The notes beneath the pieces were generated by a model. It was given only the letters and a program-made list of their open reading frames with translations, was not told the DNA's origin and made no database searches. Position numbers and translations under genes: made by a program. Shown piece after piece: positions 35,994 through 44,166 of a stretch of 64,000 nt of DNA. The stretch covers positions 454,731 through 518,730 of the forward strand of contig NZ_VJZK01000001.1 of assembly GCF_007109225.1 (NCBI RefSeq), in the 5' to 3' direction. The first letter of the stretch is position 1. Every line of letters starts with the position of its first letter. Source of the DNA: Flavobacterium sp. GT3R68 (GTDB lineage Bacteria > Bacteroidota > Bacteroidia > Flavobacteriales > Flavobacteriaceae).

Positions 35994-36749
35994 ATGAAGA
36001 TATTAAAAATTATTTTTTGGGTCCTTTGGCGGATTTGGTTCTACATTTTACTGGGAGCGCCAATTGTGATCATGTTTCCCTTTTTGTTTATTTCTATCTT
36101 AAAAGAGAAATGGTATCCTTATTTTTTCGTGATGGCAAGGATATGGGCCAAAACCATTCTTTTCGGAATGGGATTCTACTATCGGGTCGAGAAGATGCAG
36201 GAATTGGACCCAAAGCGGAGTTATATGTTTGTATCGAACCATACTTCCATGACTGATATCATGCTGATGTTGGCGGTAATCCAAAATCCTTTTGTATTTG
36301 TCGGAAAAAAAGAATTGGTTAAAATTCCATTATTTGGGTTTTTCTATAAACGCACGTGTATTTTGGTGGACCGCAATAATTCGAAAAGTAAAGCACAAGT
36401 GTTTGACCGGGCCCAAAAAAGATTAGATCAGGGGCTGAGCATCTGTATTTTTCCAGAGGGTGGCGTTCCGGAAATTGAATCTACATTGCTGGATGAGTTT
36501 AAGGACGGAGCATTCCGGTTGGCTATCGAACACCATATTCCAATTGTTCCGATTTCCTTTGCAGATAATAAAGAACGTTTTTCGTATACTTTTTTCAGTG
36601 GAAGCCCGGGCATCATGCGGGTAAAGGTTCATCCTTTAGTGGAAACAAAGGACTACACGCTGGATCATAGAAAAGAATTAAAATCCGAAGTTAGAAGTAT
36701 AATTAAACACCAACTTTTAGAATTTAAAGCAAAAAAAAAGAGCACTTAA
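35994..36749 (+). CDS. 1-acyl-glycerol-3-phosphate acyltransferase family protein
   Basis: 251 residues of the PlsC type, which adds a fatty acyl chain to lysophosphatidic acid at the inner membrane. An N-terminal membrane helix region (about 5-35) is followed by the catalytic NHTSMTD (motif I, His and Asp), the Arg-containing KRTCILVDR and the substrate motif FPEGGVPE. A second enzyme of the family is encoded at 40798-41532. The last codons AAA-AAG-AGC-ACT are also the left arm of the terminator. Confidence 0.9.
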   Translation: MKILKIIFWVLWRIWFYILLGAPIVIMFPFLFISILKEKWYPYFFVMARIWAKTILFGMGFYYRVEKMQELDPKRSYMFVSNHTSMTDIMLMLAVIQNPFVFVGKKELVKIPLFGFFYKRTCILVDRNNSKSKAQVFDRAQKRLDQGLSICIFPEGGVPEIESTLLDEFKDGAFRLAIEHHIPIVPISFADNKERFSYTFFSGSPGIMRVKVHPLVETKDYTLDHRKELKSEVRSIIKHQLLEFKAKKKST

Positions 36750-36763
36750 CCAGAGTGCTCTTT
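36737..36763. terminator. bidirectional terminator overlapping the acyltransferase 3' end
   Basis: Arms 36737-36746 and 36754-36763 are perfect; the loop contains the TAA stop (36747-36749). Long A and T tracts on both sides let it serve the convergent gene that ends at 36841 as well. Confidence 0.85.
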
Positions 36764-36840
36764 CTGTTATCACTAAAAAGCAATAACAACTGCTTAACTT
36801 AACTAAAACGAAAAAAGATTAAGGTTTAAACCAAAAAACC

Positions 36841-38544
36841 CTAAAAACGGTAACTGATTCCAGTATATAAACCTATAAAAAATGGCTTGAAATTTCCAGA
36901 ATCATTAGTATAGGTGTTCAATTGGTATTTGAAAATCGGCTCAAAATTCAACTGGAATGATTTTAAAAAGGTATACTTCAATCCCAACCCAATATTGGTG
37001 CTGAAATGGGTACTGTTCAGGTTGTTGGCTTCGCCCATATTCATTTCCATTCCAGGTGAAACCAAGGTCACTTTATTTTCATTCAGGAATAAGGCACTCA
37101 CACCACCGATGATTTCGACGCCAAATTTTTTATCGATAAGTTTATAGGAAAGCTCCAAAGGCACTTCCACATAACTTGTTTTTTGATTTAGATTTCCGTC
37201 AAATTTCGCAACATTAACATCGTTTGCCGTAAGTTCCGGTGTTGCATTTGAGTTTTTATTCTCTATTTGTATAATGGATCCCTGGGTAGTATAATTGACA
37301 TGTTTAATACTCACTGCATTTTTGGTTTGGTAAAAAACGATCTCGTTGGTATTGTATTCGAGCGCAACAGCACTTACTCCGGTTCTGACGCTAAATTTAG
37401 GATTCAACTCATATTTAAGGCCAACTCCATAAGCCAGATTGGTTTTATAATCCTTAGCATTGTTCTTGAATACCGAATCCAATGGGGAGCCATTCCCGGC
37501 AGAATTATAGTATACCGGGGCTGCACTGGACGAAATCTGCCATTTGTCTTTTTTAGGTTCTTTGGCAACAACGGCTTTCTTTTCTTTTTCTTTCAATAAT
37601 TCTTCTAAAGCATTCGGAACTTTAACAGAGTCCGTTTTTTTCTCCGCCTCTTTGTTTTCCAAAACAACAGGCTGACCGTTATCCAATGCTTTGCTATCCG
37701 AATTTTGTTGTATTCGATTATCCGAAACAGGATCAATTACATCTTGGCCTTTTTTATCTGGGGTAACATCCGAAGGATTTTTTACATCTTTCAAATTATC
37801 AGCAATCAACACGATTCCGTTTCCGGATTTCAAAACCTTTTTTCTGCTGTTTTTTTTGCCCGAATTTTTACCATCGGCAGTAGCGATAGCATTGTTTTTG
37901 TCGGATTTTAAAATAGTTTTAAGACGGTCTTTTTTAGAGCTGTCTTTTAATTTTGATTTTCTTTCGGCAACCGATTGGTTGTTTTTTATTGCTTTGGAGG
38001 ATGGAGCCAAATTAATGCCGTTGTTTGTTTTGGCATTGGAATTACTTTCGGCAACAGCTGAATTGGCATTTTTCGTTTTACCAGAAGGAGTCAGGCCAAG
38101 TTTCTTTTCGGTCTTGGAGTTGCCGGACTGGAAAACGCCATCATCGGAAGAAGTAGAAACGCTTGTCTTTGTACCGTTAGTTTCCGGCACACTTATTGGG
38201 CTCAGGGAATCGGATGGTAAATTTTTATACGCACCGGATGCTTCAGCAGAGGTAACAATGCCGTTATTTTTCACAGAATTAAGATCTCGATTGTCAATGG
38301 CTTTTTTGTTCTGGATAACCACAGGGTTTTCTTTTTTCATATCCAGTAAGGACTCTGCTGTAAAAAATCCAATCAACAGGGTAGCTGCAATGCCTGACAG
38401 TTTCAGCCAAAACGGGATTACTTTTCGGTCTTCTTTCTTTTTTAATTTAGACTCAATGTTTTTCCACACTTTTTCAGATGGCTCAACTTCAAAGTCTTTA
38501 AATTTCTCCTGAAAGAGACGGTCTATGTTTTTTCTCTCACTCAT
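36841..38544 (-). CDS. sigma-factor partner with inner-membrane helix and C-terminal outer-membrane barrel
   Basis: 567 residues, overlapping the ECF sigma gene upstream by four bases (ATGA). Residues 1-42 are charged and cytoplasmic-type (NIDRLFQEKFKDFEVEPSEK), like the short end of anti-sigma partners. Residues about 43-68 form a membrane helix. A Lys/Ser/Asn-rich low-complexity linker follows to about 330. From about 334 to 567 alternating strands and a final Phe (LYTGISYRF) give an outer-membrane beta-barrel of the porin-like kind. No signal peptide is present at the N-terminus. A role in sigma control is inferred from the overlap. Confidence 0.75.
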   Translation of the reverse strand: MSERKNIDRLFQEKFKDFEVEPSEKVWKNIESKLKKKEDRKVIPFWLKLSGIAATLLIGFFTAESLLDMKKENPVVIQNKKAIDNRDLNSVKNNGIVTSAEASGAYKNLPSDSLSPISVPETNGTKTSVSTSSDDGVFQSGNSKTEKKLGLTPSGKTKNANSAVAESNSNAKTNNGINLAPSSKAIKNNQSVAERKSKLKDSSKKDRLKTILKSDKNNAIATADGKNSGKKNSRKKVLKSGNGIVLIADNLKDVKNPSDVTPDKKGQDVIDPVSDNRIQQNSDSKALDNGQPVVLENKEAEKKTDSVKVPNALEELLKEKEKKAVVAKEPKKDKWQISSSAAPVYYNSAGNGSPLDSVFKNNAKDYKTNLAYGVGLKYELNPKFSVRTGVSAVALEYNTNEIVFYQTKNAVSIKHVNYTTQGSIIQIENKNSNATPELTANDVNVAKFDGNLNQKTSYVEVPLELSYKLIDKKFGVEIIGGVSALFLNENKVTLVSPGMEMNMGEANNLNSTHFSTNIGLGLKYTFLKSFQLNFEPIFKYQLNTYTNDSGNFKPFFIGLYTGISYRF

Positions 38545-39086
38545 TTTACGGAGGGTATATCGTTATTCTTGGTATACTGTTCTATTTTTTCTTTCAATAT
38601 CATTCGGGCACGAGATAAATTAGACTTTGATGTTCCGATGGTTATGCCCAGCATCTCTGAGATCTCTTTATGGGAATATCCATCAATTGCATATAAGTTG
38701 AAGGCCAGCCGATACCGATCCGGCAGTTCCTGAATTATTTTCATCAAATAATCGATGGAAATAGCCTCGTCATCAATATCAATTTCAACATCATCAATTA
38801 TATTATCGTTTACGAGTTCTAAAAAACTCACATTTCTATACTGCTGCAACACATTGTTAACCATGATGCGTTTGATCCAGCCTTCAAAAGAACCTTTAAA
38901 TGTGAACTGATGAATTTTATCAAAAATTATCAAAAAACCATCCTGCAAGTTATCTTCCGCCTCCGCATAATTCCGCGAATACTTCAGGCACACAGTAAAC
39001 AATTTGGCCGAAAATAATCGGTATAGCTGTTCTTGAGCTTTAATATCGTTTCTCTTACAATCGTTAATGAGCTGGTCTAAACTCAA
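38541..39086 (-). CDS. ECF-type RNA polymerase sigma factor
   Basis: 181 residues with sigma region 2 (YRLFSAKLFTVCLKYSRNY, AEDNLQDGFLIIFDKIHQF, WIKRIMVNNVLQQYR) and region 4 helix-turn-helix (LPDRYRLAFNLYAIDGYSHK, EISEMLGITIGTSKSNLSRA). It directs RNA polymerase to a set of promoters not identifiable here. The start is TTG at 39086; no ATG fits region 2. It is coupled by four bases to the membrane-spanning protein downstream, which probably controls it. Confidence 0.92.
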   Translation of the reverse strand: MSLDQLINDCKRNDIKAQEQLYRLFSAKLFTVCLKYSRNYAEAEDNLQDGFLIIFDKIHQFTFKGSFEGWIKRIMVNNVLQQYRNVSFLELVNDNIIDDVEIDIDDEAISIDYLMKIIQELPDRYRLAFNLYAIDGYSHKEISEMLGITIGTSKSNLSRARMILKEKIEQYTKNNDIPSVK

Positions 39087-39109
39087 GGCTTAATGGTTTT
39101 AAAATTAAT

Positions 39110-39517
39110 TTATGGATTCACTTCCACATCATAACTCAAATATTGTTCCATTCCGTTTGCATCATCTCCTATCCAGAATTTAAAAACATAAGAACCATCA
39201 GTTGTTGGTCTGAAATTTAACGGCACCTCAAATAAAGTCTCGCTGTCATCCTGACAATTGTTTTGGTGTAGTTTTACTGCATTGATAGCAACGGTTCGGG
39301 TGGTACCATTAACATCGTAATAAAACCCATTAAAAATATGGCAATTTGTAGGTCTCCTGTATTTCACGGTAATTACCGAAACGGAATCTACTTTAAATTT
39401 GTTTGGCATAACGGCACCTTCCGCGGGCAAAACAACAAATTCTGAATTCGTGTCATCGCCCACAGAGCAAGAACCGAGAGCCAGAGCGAATATCATAAGG
39501 AAAACTAATTTTTTCAT
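39110..39517 (-). CDS. hypothetical lipoprotein
   Basis: 135 residues with a lipoprotein signal (FALALGSC, Cys17). The mature part is short, beta-rich and has two Cys (NCHIFNG and NNCQDDSE) that may pair. It lies 23 bases upstream of the sigma factor gene in the same direction, so it may belong to the same transcript. No family recognised. Confidence 0.75.
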   Translation of the reverse strand: MKKLVFLMIFALALGSCSVGDDTNSEFVVLPAEGAVMPNKFKVDSVSVITVKYRRPTNCHIFNGFYYDVNGTTRTVAINAVKLHQNNCQDDSETLFEVPLNFRPTTDGSYVFKFWIGDDANGMEQYLSYDVEVNP

Positions 39518-39580
39518 TTGAATTGTAATTATATATTCTTTAGATGCAAATAGGATTAAAAGGTTGCGTATAAAACAAGA

Positions 39581-39603
39581 AAATCCCGAAAATTTCGGGA
39601 TTT
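39581..39603 (-). terminator. intrinsic terminator of recA
   Basis: A palindrome with arms 39581-39591 and 39593-39603; in practice about a nine-base stem with a short A/T loop. On the minus strand it is followed by TTTTC. It lies five bases past the recA stop. Confidence 0.75.
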
Positions 39604-39608
39604 AATTT

Positions 39609-40634
39609 TTATTCATTGCTTTCCTTTATCAGGGCTTTGATTTTCAGTTCCAACTCATCGGCCAATTCCGGGTTGTCTTTAATCAAGGCTTTGACAGCAT
39701 CACGTCCCTGGCCTAATTTGGTTTCGCCATAACTGAACCATGAGCCGGCTTTTTTGATGATTTCAAATTCAACCGCTAAATCCAGGATTTCTCCTGTTTT
39801 AGAAACTCCTTCGCCATACATAATATCAAATTCGGCTACTTTAAAAGGCGGTGCCACTTTATTTTTAACCACTTTCACTTTGGTTCTGTTTCCGATTACA
39901 TTATCCCCATCCTTAATTTGGGAAGAACGACGAATATCTAAACGAATCGAAGCATAAAATTTCAATGCATTTCCTCCGGTAGTAGTTTCTGGATTTCCGA
40001 ACATAACGCCAATTTTTTCTCTCAACTGGTTGATGAAAAATACGGTGCAATTGGTTTTGCTGATAGTCCCCGTTAGTTTTCTCAAGGCCTGGGACATCAA
40101 TCGGGCATGCAATCCCATTTTGGAGTCACCCATTTCGCCTTCAATTTCACTTTTTGGAGTCAATGCGGCAACCGAGTCAATTACAACAATATCGATGGCT
40201 CCGGAACGGATTAGGTTTTCGGCAATTTCCAATGCCTGTTCCCCGTTGTCCGGCTGAGAGATAATAAGGTTTTCAATGTCCACCCCTAATTTTTCAGCAT
40301 AATTTCTGTCAAAGGCGTGTTCTGCATCTATAAAAGCGGCAATTCCACCGGCTTTTTGTGCTTCTGCTATAGCGTGAAGTGTCAGGGTGGTTTTACCTGA
40401 AGATTCCGGTCCGTAAATTTCTATAATTCTCCCTTTTGGATATCCGTTAACTCCTAATGCTAAATCAAGGCCTAATGATCCGGAAGAAATGGTTTCCACT
40501 TCTTCGATAGCTTTATCGCCCATCTTCATCACTGTACCTTTTCCGTAGGTTTTATCTAATTTGTCAAGTGTTAATTGTAAGGCTTTTAATTTGGCTTCTT
40601 TTTCAGGATTCCCTTTTTCTTTGTCTGAACTCAT
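39609..40634 (-). CDS. recA: recombinase RecA
   Basis: 341 residues. Walker A is GPESSGKTT, Walker B is [11 protein letters not shown], and the DNA-binding loop region [16 protein letters not shown] and [17 protein letters not shown] are conserved. RecA forms filaments on single-stranded DNA for recombination and SOS control. The frame is open 37 codons further upstream but those residues are Lys-rich and not RecA-like; [20 protein letters not shown] resembles known flavobacterial starts, so 40634 is used. The stretch 40635-40797 probably holds its leader and promoter. Confidence 0.97.
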   Translation of the reverse strand: MSSDKEKGNPEKEAKLKALQLTLDKLDKTYGKGTVMKMGDKAIEEVETISSGSLGLDLALGVNGYPKGRIIEIYGPESSGKTTLTLHAIAEAQKAGGIAAFIDAEHAFDRNYAEKLGVDIENLIISQPDNGEQALEIAENLIRSGAIDIVVIDSVAALTPKSEIEGEMGDSKMGLHARLMSQALRKLTGTISKTNCTVFFINQLREKIGVMFGNPETTTGGNALKFYASIRLDIRRSSQIKDGDNVIGNRTKVKVVKNKVAPPFKVAEFDIMYGEGVSKTGEILDLAVEFEIIKKAGSWFSYGETKLGQGRDAVKALIKDNPELADELELKIKALIKESNE

Positions 40635-40772
40635 CTTAACTTTCATTTGTTTTTCCATTTGTTTTTCGCGCTTATTTTTTAGTAAAAATACTTTTTTTTT
40701 TGGAATGGCATGCGCAGATGCGAACAAAGATTTTTGAGTTTTCAATAATTTAATTAAGAAAAATATATTCCT

Positions 40773-40780
40773 TACTTTTG
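40773..40780 (+). promoter_or_regulatory. -7 promoter element TACTTTTG of the PlsC-like gene
   Basis: TACTTTTG at 40773-40780 matches the consensus and lies 17 bases before the ATG at 40798. No TTG at the -33 distance is seen; the region is very AT-rich. Confidence 0.42.
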
Positions 40781-40797
40781 CGTATTATAATTTAGTT

Positions 40798-41532
40798 ATG
40801 CAAAAAATTATTTCGTACCCAATTTCTTTGGTCGCTTATATTTTATTTTTGTTGGTACTGATCATTTTCCATCCGATTCAATGGATCTGTCTGAATGTTT
40901 TTGGCTATCAGGCCCATAAAAAAAGTGTCGATTACCTGAACTTTTTTTTGCTTCGGGTAGGGAATGTGATAGGGAGCACTTATAAATTTGAGAATATAGA
41001 ACGTATACCAAAAGGGGTGCCGATCATATTTGTGTCGAATCATCAGAGCATGTTTGATATTATTGCAATGGTTTGGTTTTTGAGACGTTTTCATCCGAAA
41101 TTTGTCAGCAAAAAAGAACTCGGCAGCGGGATTCCGAGTGTTTCCTATAACCTGCGTCATGGCGGTTCGGTCCTGATTGACAGAAAAGACCCCAAACAGG
41201 CAATTCCGAAGATAAAAGGATTGTCGGAATATATCGAAGCACACAACCGGTCAGCGGTCATTTTCCCGGAAGGGACCCGATCAAAAACGGGTGCGCCAAA
41301 AGATTTTGCACAAAGCGGGGTTAAAATTTTATGTAAGTACGCCCCAACAGCATATGTAGTTCCAATAAGTATTAACAATTCCTGGAAACTTTTTAAGTAT
41401 GGATTTTTTCCTCTTGGTTTAGGAAATCGCCTTACCTTTGCAGTTCATAAACCTTTGGCAGTAAAAGATTTTACTTTTGAGGAAATCATGAGTAAGGCTG
41501 GAAAAGCTATAGTAGAAGGAGTTAAAAATTAA
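40798..41532 (+). CDS. 1-acyl-sn-glycerol-3-phosphate acyltransferase (PlsC-like)
   Basis: 244 residues. An N-terminal membrane helix (ISLVAYILFLLVLIIFHPI) precedes the catalytic motif NHQSMFD, GSVLIDR and FPEGTRSKTG, the classical PlsC set. It makes phosphatidic acid for membrane lipids at the inner membrane. It is followed nine bases later by an acyl-ACP desaturase, so both act on membrane acyl chains and are probably co-transcribed. It is closer to standard PlsC than the enzyme at 35994. Confidence 0.92.
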   Translation: MQKIISYPISLVAYILFLLVLIIFHPIQWICLNVFGYQAHKKSVDYLNFFLLRVGNVIGSTYKFENIERIPKGVPIIFVSNHQSMFDIIAMVWFLRRFHPKFVSKKELGSGIPSVSYNLRHGGSVLIDRKDPKQAIPKIKGLSEYIEAHNRSAVIFPEGTRSKTGAPKDFAQSGVKILCKYAPTAYVVPISINNSWKLFKYGFFPLGLGNRLTFAVHKPLAVKDFTFEEIMSKAGKAIVEGVKN

Positions 41533-41541
41533 AATAGAAAT

Positions 41542-42528
41542 ATGTCTTTATATAACGTGCGTCTAGAAGTGATGCAATTTTTAGAAAAGAATATCGATAC
41601 TTTTGTCGATCAATACCTTATACCGGTAGAAAAAATTTGGCAGCCTACTGACTTTTTGCCAAATTCCCAAAATGAATCCTTTTTTGAAGAAGTGAAGGAA
41701 CTAAGAGAAATTGCCAAAGATTTACCTTATGATTTTTGGGTAACTTTAGTAGGGGATACTATTACCGAGGAGGCTTTGCCTACTTACGAATCCTGGTTAA
41801 TGGATGTCGATGGAGTGGGGCAGGTGGAAGCCAACGGCTGGTCCAAATGGATCCGTCATTGGACCGGAGAAGAAAACCGTCACGGGGATCTTTTAAATAA
41901 ATACCTGTATCTGTCGGGTCGTGTGAATATGCGTGAAATCGAGATGACTACCCAGCATTTGATTGCTGATGGTTTCGATATCGGAACAGGCAGAGATCCT
42001 TATAAAAACTTTGTTTACACCAGTTTTCAGGAATTGGCCACGTATATTTCGCATAACAGGGTAGCACAACTGGCAAAAAGTTATGGCGATAACAAATTGT
42101 CTAAAATCTGTAAAATGATTGCCGGCGACGAAATGCGTCATCATCATGCGTACAGCGAATTTGTAAACCGTATCTTCCAGGTGGATCCAAGCGAAATGAT
42201 GCTGGCTTTCCAATATATGATGAAACAAAAAATCGTTATGCCTGCCCAATTCTTAAGGGAATCAGGCGAGAAAATGAGTTCGGCCTTTGAACATTTCTCC
42301 GATTCAGCACAACGTATCGGTGTTTACACGGCCAGTGATTATGTAGATATCATGCAAAAACTGATTGATAAATGGGAAATTGACAAAATCACAAGTTTAA
42401 CCGATGAAGCAGAAAAGGCACGTGAGTACCTGATGAAGCTTCCGGGAAGAATGGCGAAAATTTCCGAAAGATTAGTCATTCCGCAAGAATCACAGATTTT
42501 CAAATGGGTAGAACCCGCAACCAGATAA
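41542..42528 (+). CDS. acyl-ACP desaturase (di-iron, soluble type)
   Basis: 328 residues of the ferritin-like fatty acid desaturase 2 family. The two iron-binding signatures are EENRHGD (residues about 112-118) and DEMRHHH (about 195-201). It puts a double bond into saturated acyl-ACP with O2 and electrons from ferredoxin, adjusting membrane fluidity. It ends at a terminator and shares direction with the acyltransferase upstream. Confidence 0.92.
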   Translation: MSLYNVRLEVMQFLEKNIDTFVDQYLIPVEKIWQPTDFLPNSQNESFFEEVKELREIAKDLPYDFWVTLVGDTITEEALPTYESWLMDVDGVGQVEANGWSKWIRHWTGEENRHGDLLNKYLYLSGRVNMREIEMTTQHLIADGFDIGTGRDPYKNFVYTSFQELATYISHNRVAQLAKSYGDNKLSKICKMIAGDEMRHHHAYSEFVNRIFQVDPSEMMLAFQYMMKQKIVMPAQFLRESGEKMSSAFEHFSDSAQRIGVYTASDYVDIMQKLIDKWEIDKITSLTDEAEKAREYLMKLPGRMAKISERLVIPQESQIFKWVEPATR

Positions 42529-42535
42529 ATTCATG

Positions 42536-42559
42536 AAATCCTTTCCAACGAAAGGATTT
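42536..42559 (+). terminator. intrinsic terminator after the desaturase
   Basis: Perfect ten-base arms 42536-42545 and 42550-42559 with a CAAC loop, then T7. It ends the acyltransferase-desaturase unit seven bases past the stop. Confidence 0.85.
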
Positions 42560-42573
42560 TTTTAATCACAATT

Positions 42574-43227
42574 ATGGCTAATCCGGAGTTAATAAACAAG
42601 ACGATTGCTTTTGTAAAAAAAGAACTTGAAAATGCTGAAGGAGGGCACGACTGGTTTCATATCGAAAGAGTCTATAAAAATGCGTTGCTAATTGCCAAAA
42701 GCGAAGGATGCGACACGACGGTAGTAGAATTAGGAGCGTTGCTGCATGATATTGCCGACAGCAAATTTCATGATGGGGATGAAACCGTGGGACCAAGAAC
42801 AGCCAGAGCTTTTTTGGAAAATGAAAATGTCCCGGAAGAGATCATTTCGCATGTGATCAGCATCATCGAAAATATTTCTTTTAAAGGTGGCAATACCGTA
42901 AAGCAGTTCCGTTCCAAAGAACTGAATATTGTTCAGGATGCCGACCGTCTGGATGCGATAGGTGCTGTTGGAGTGGCGAGGACCTTTAATTATGGTGGAT
43001 TCAAAAATCGATCGATGTACAATCCTGAAATCGCTCCTAAAACGGACATGACCAAAGAGGAATATAAAAACAGTGAAGCGCCAACGATTAATCATTTTTA
43101 TGAAAAACTGTTACTGCTGAAAGATAAAATGAATACTGAAACCGGAAAGCAGATCGCACAGCAAAGACATCATTTTATGGAAATTTTTCTGGGACAGTTT
43201 TATGCGGAATGGAATGGGGAACGATAA
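42574..43227 (+). CDS. HD domain phosphohydrolase
   Basis: 217 residues. The metal-binding HD motifs are HDWFHIERVYKNA, LLHDIAD (His-Asp pair) and VQDADRLDAIGAVGVAR, matching the YfbR/YedJ-like HD hydrolases that act on phosphate esters or nucleotides in the cytoplasm. The substrate is not known. The gene begins 15 bases after the terminator stem, so it must have its own promoter or rely on read-through. Confidence 0.88.
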   Translation: MANPELINKTIAFVKKELENAEGGHDWFHIERVYKNALLIAKSEGCDTTVVELGALLHDIADSKFHDGDETVGPRTARAFLENENVPEEIISHVISIIENISFKGGNTVKQFRSKELNIVQDADRLDAIGAVGVARTFNYGGFKNRSMYNPEIAPKTDMTKEEYKNSEAPTINHFYEKLLLLKDKMNTETGKQIAQQRHHFMEIFLGQFYAEWNGER

Positions 43228-43245
43228 AGGATATAGGAAAAAATT

Positions 43246-43277
43246 AAACCGTCATTTTTCATATAAAACGACGGTTT
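43246..43277 (-). terminator. hairpin between the HD gene and enoyl-CoA hydratase
   Basis: Eight-base arms 43246-43253 and 43270-43277. On the minus strand AATTTTTTCC follows, so it suits the minus-strand hydratase operon (stop at 43375) better than the plus-strand HD gene, though it lies 18 bases past the latter too. Confidence 0.55.
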
Positions 43278-43374
43278 GGAATTGTTATTTAACTATGCGT
43301 AAACTAATTGACTGTAAATAGAGGACTTATATTGGGTTGAACAAAAAACTAACTGTTGTCGTATTAAAATGGAA

Positions 43375-44157
43375 TTAATTTCCTTTAAACTCTGCTTTTC
43401 TTTTCTCCAAAAAGGCCGTGGTTCCCTCTTTGAAATCTGCCGTCCCAAAACAATACCCGAAAGCATCAATTTCGCTATTAAAACCATTTACGCCATCTTT
43501 AAAATTATCGTTCACCACTTTTATGGCCTGACTAATGGCTGCTGGCGAATTCCTCATGATTTTTGATGCGATTCCATTACAGAACGCCAACAATTCCGCT
43601 TGCGGTACCACATGGTTTACTAATCCTGTTCTATAGGCATCCTCAGCAGAAACCATTCCGGCTGTCATGATCAATTCCATCGCTCGGCCTTTACCTATTA
43701 ATTGCGGCAAACGCTGCGTGCCGCCATAACCTGGAATAACACCAAGTGAAACTTCAGGTAATCCCATTTTGGCATTATCGGAAGCTACCCTGAAATGACA
43801 GGACATCGCTAATTCAAGACCACCGCCAAGAGCGAATCCATTTACAGCTGCTATCACCGGGGTTTTTAGGTTTTCGACAAAATCAAACAAAAGTTCCTGG
43901 CCTTTTTGTGCTAATTGAGCACCTTCTTCGACAGAGAAATTGGCAAATTCCGAAATATCGGCTCCGGCCACAAACGCTTTTTCACCGCTTCCGGTCAGGA
44001 TAATCACTTTAACTTCCGCATTCCGTTCCATGGCACTGAAAGCATCATGCAATTCCTGAATAGTCGCTTTGTTAAGGGCATTTAGTTTCGCAGGACGGTT
44101 GATAGTCAGTGTAGCAATTCCTTTTTCGTGTTCGATAAAAATATTTTCGTAGTTCAT
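43375..44157 (-). CDS. enoyl-CoA hydratase/isomerase family protein
   Basis: 260 residues of the crotonase fold. Oxyanion-hole segments are AFVAGADISEFA and AVNGFALGGGLELAMSCH; the catalytic Glu region reads MGLPEVSLGVIPGYGGTQRL. It hydrates 2-enoyl-CoA, as in fatty acid beta-oxidation or short-chain acyl-CoA breakdown. It starts nine bases after the histidine kinase gene in a minus-strand run of four genes with hemJ and hemH. Confidence 0.92.
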   Translation of the reverse strand: MNYENIFIEHEKGIATLTINRPAKLNALNKATIQELHDAFSAMERNAEVKVIILTGSGEKAFVAGADISEFANFSVEEGAQLAQKGQELLFDFVENLKTPVIAAVNGFALGGGLELAMSCHFRVASDNAKMGLPEVSLGVIPGYGGTQRLPQLIGKGRAMELIMTAGMVSAEDAYRTGLVNHVVPQAELLAFCNGIASKIMRNSPAAISQAIKVVNDNFKDGVNGFNSEIDAFGYCFGTADFKEGTTAFLEKRKAEFKGN

Positions 44158-44166
44158 TTGGTTGAT

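Noticed and set aside
37691..38512. A 273-codon open frame on the plus strand opposite the sigma-partner gene
   Set aside because: It lies wholly antisense to the Lys/Ser/Asn-rich linker region, whose codon make-up avoids stops on the other strand; the product is a low-complexity Phe/Leu-rich chain with no domain.
39609..40745. Longer RecA with a 37-residue N-terminal extension
   Set aside because: The extra residues are Lys-rich and unlike RecA; the start at 40634 gives the sequence usual in Flavobacterium.
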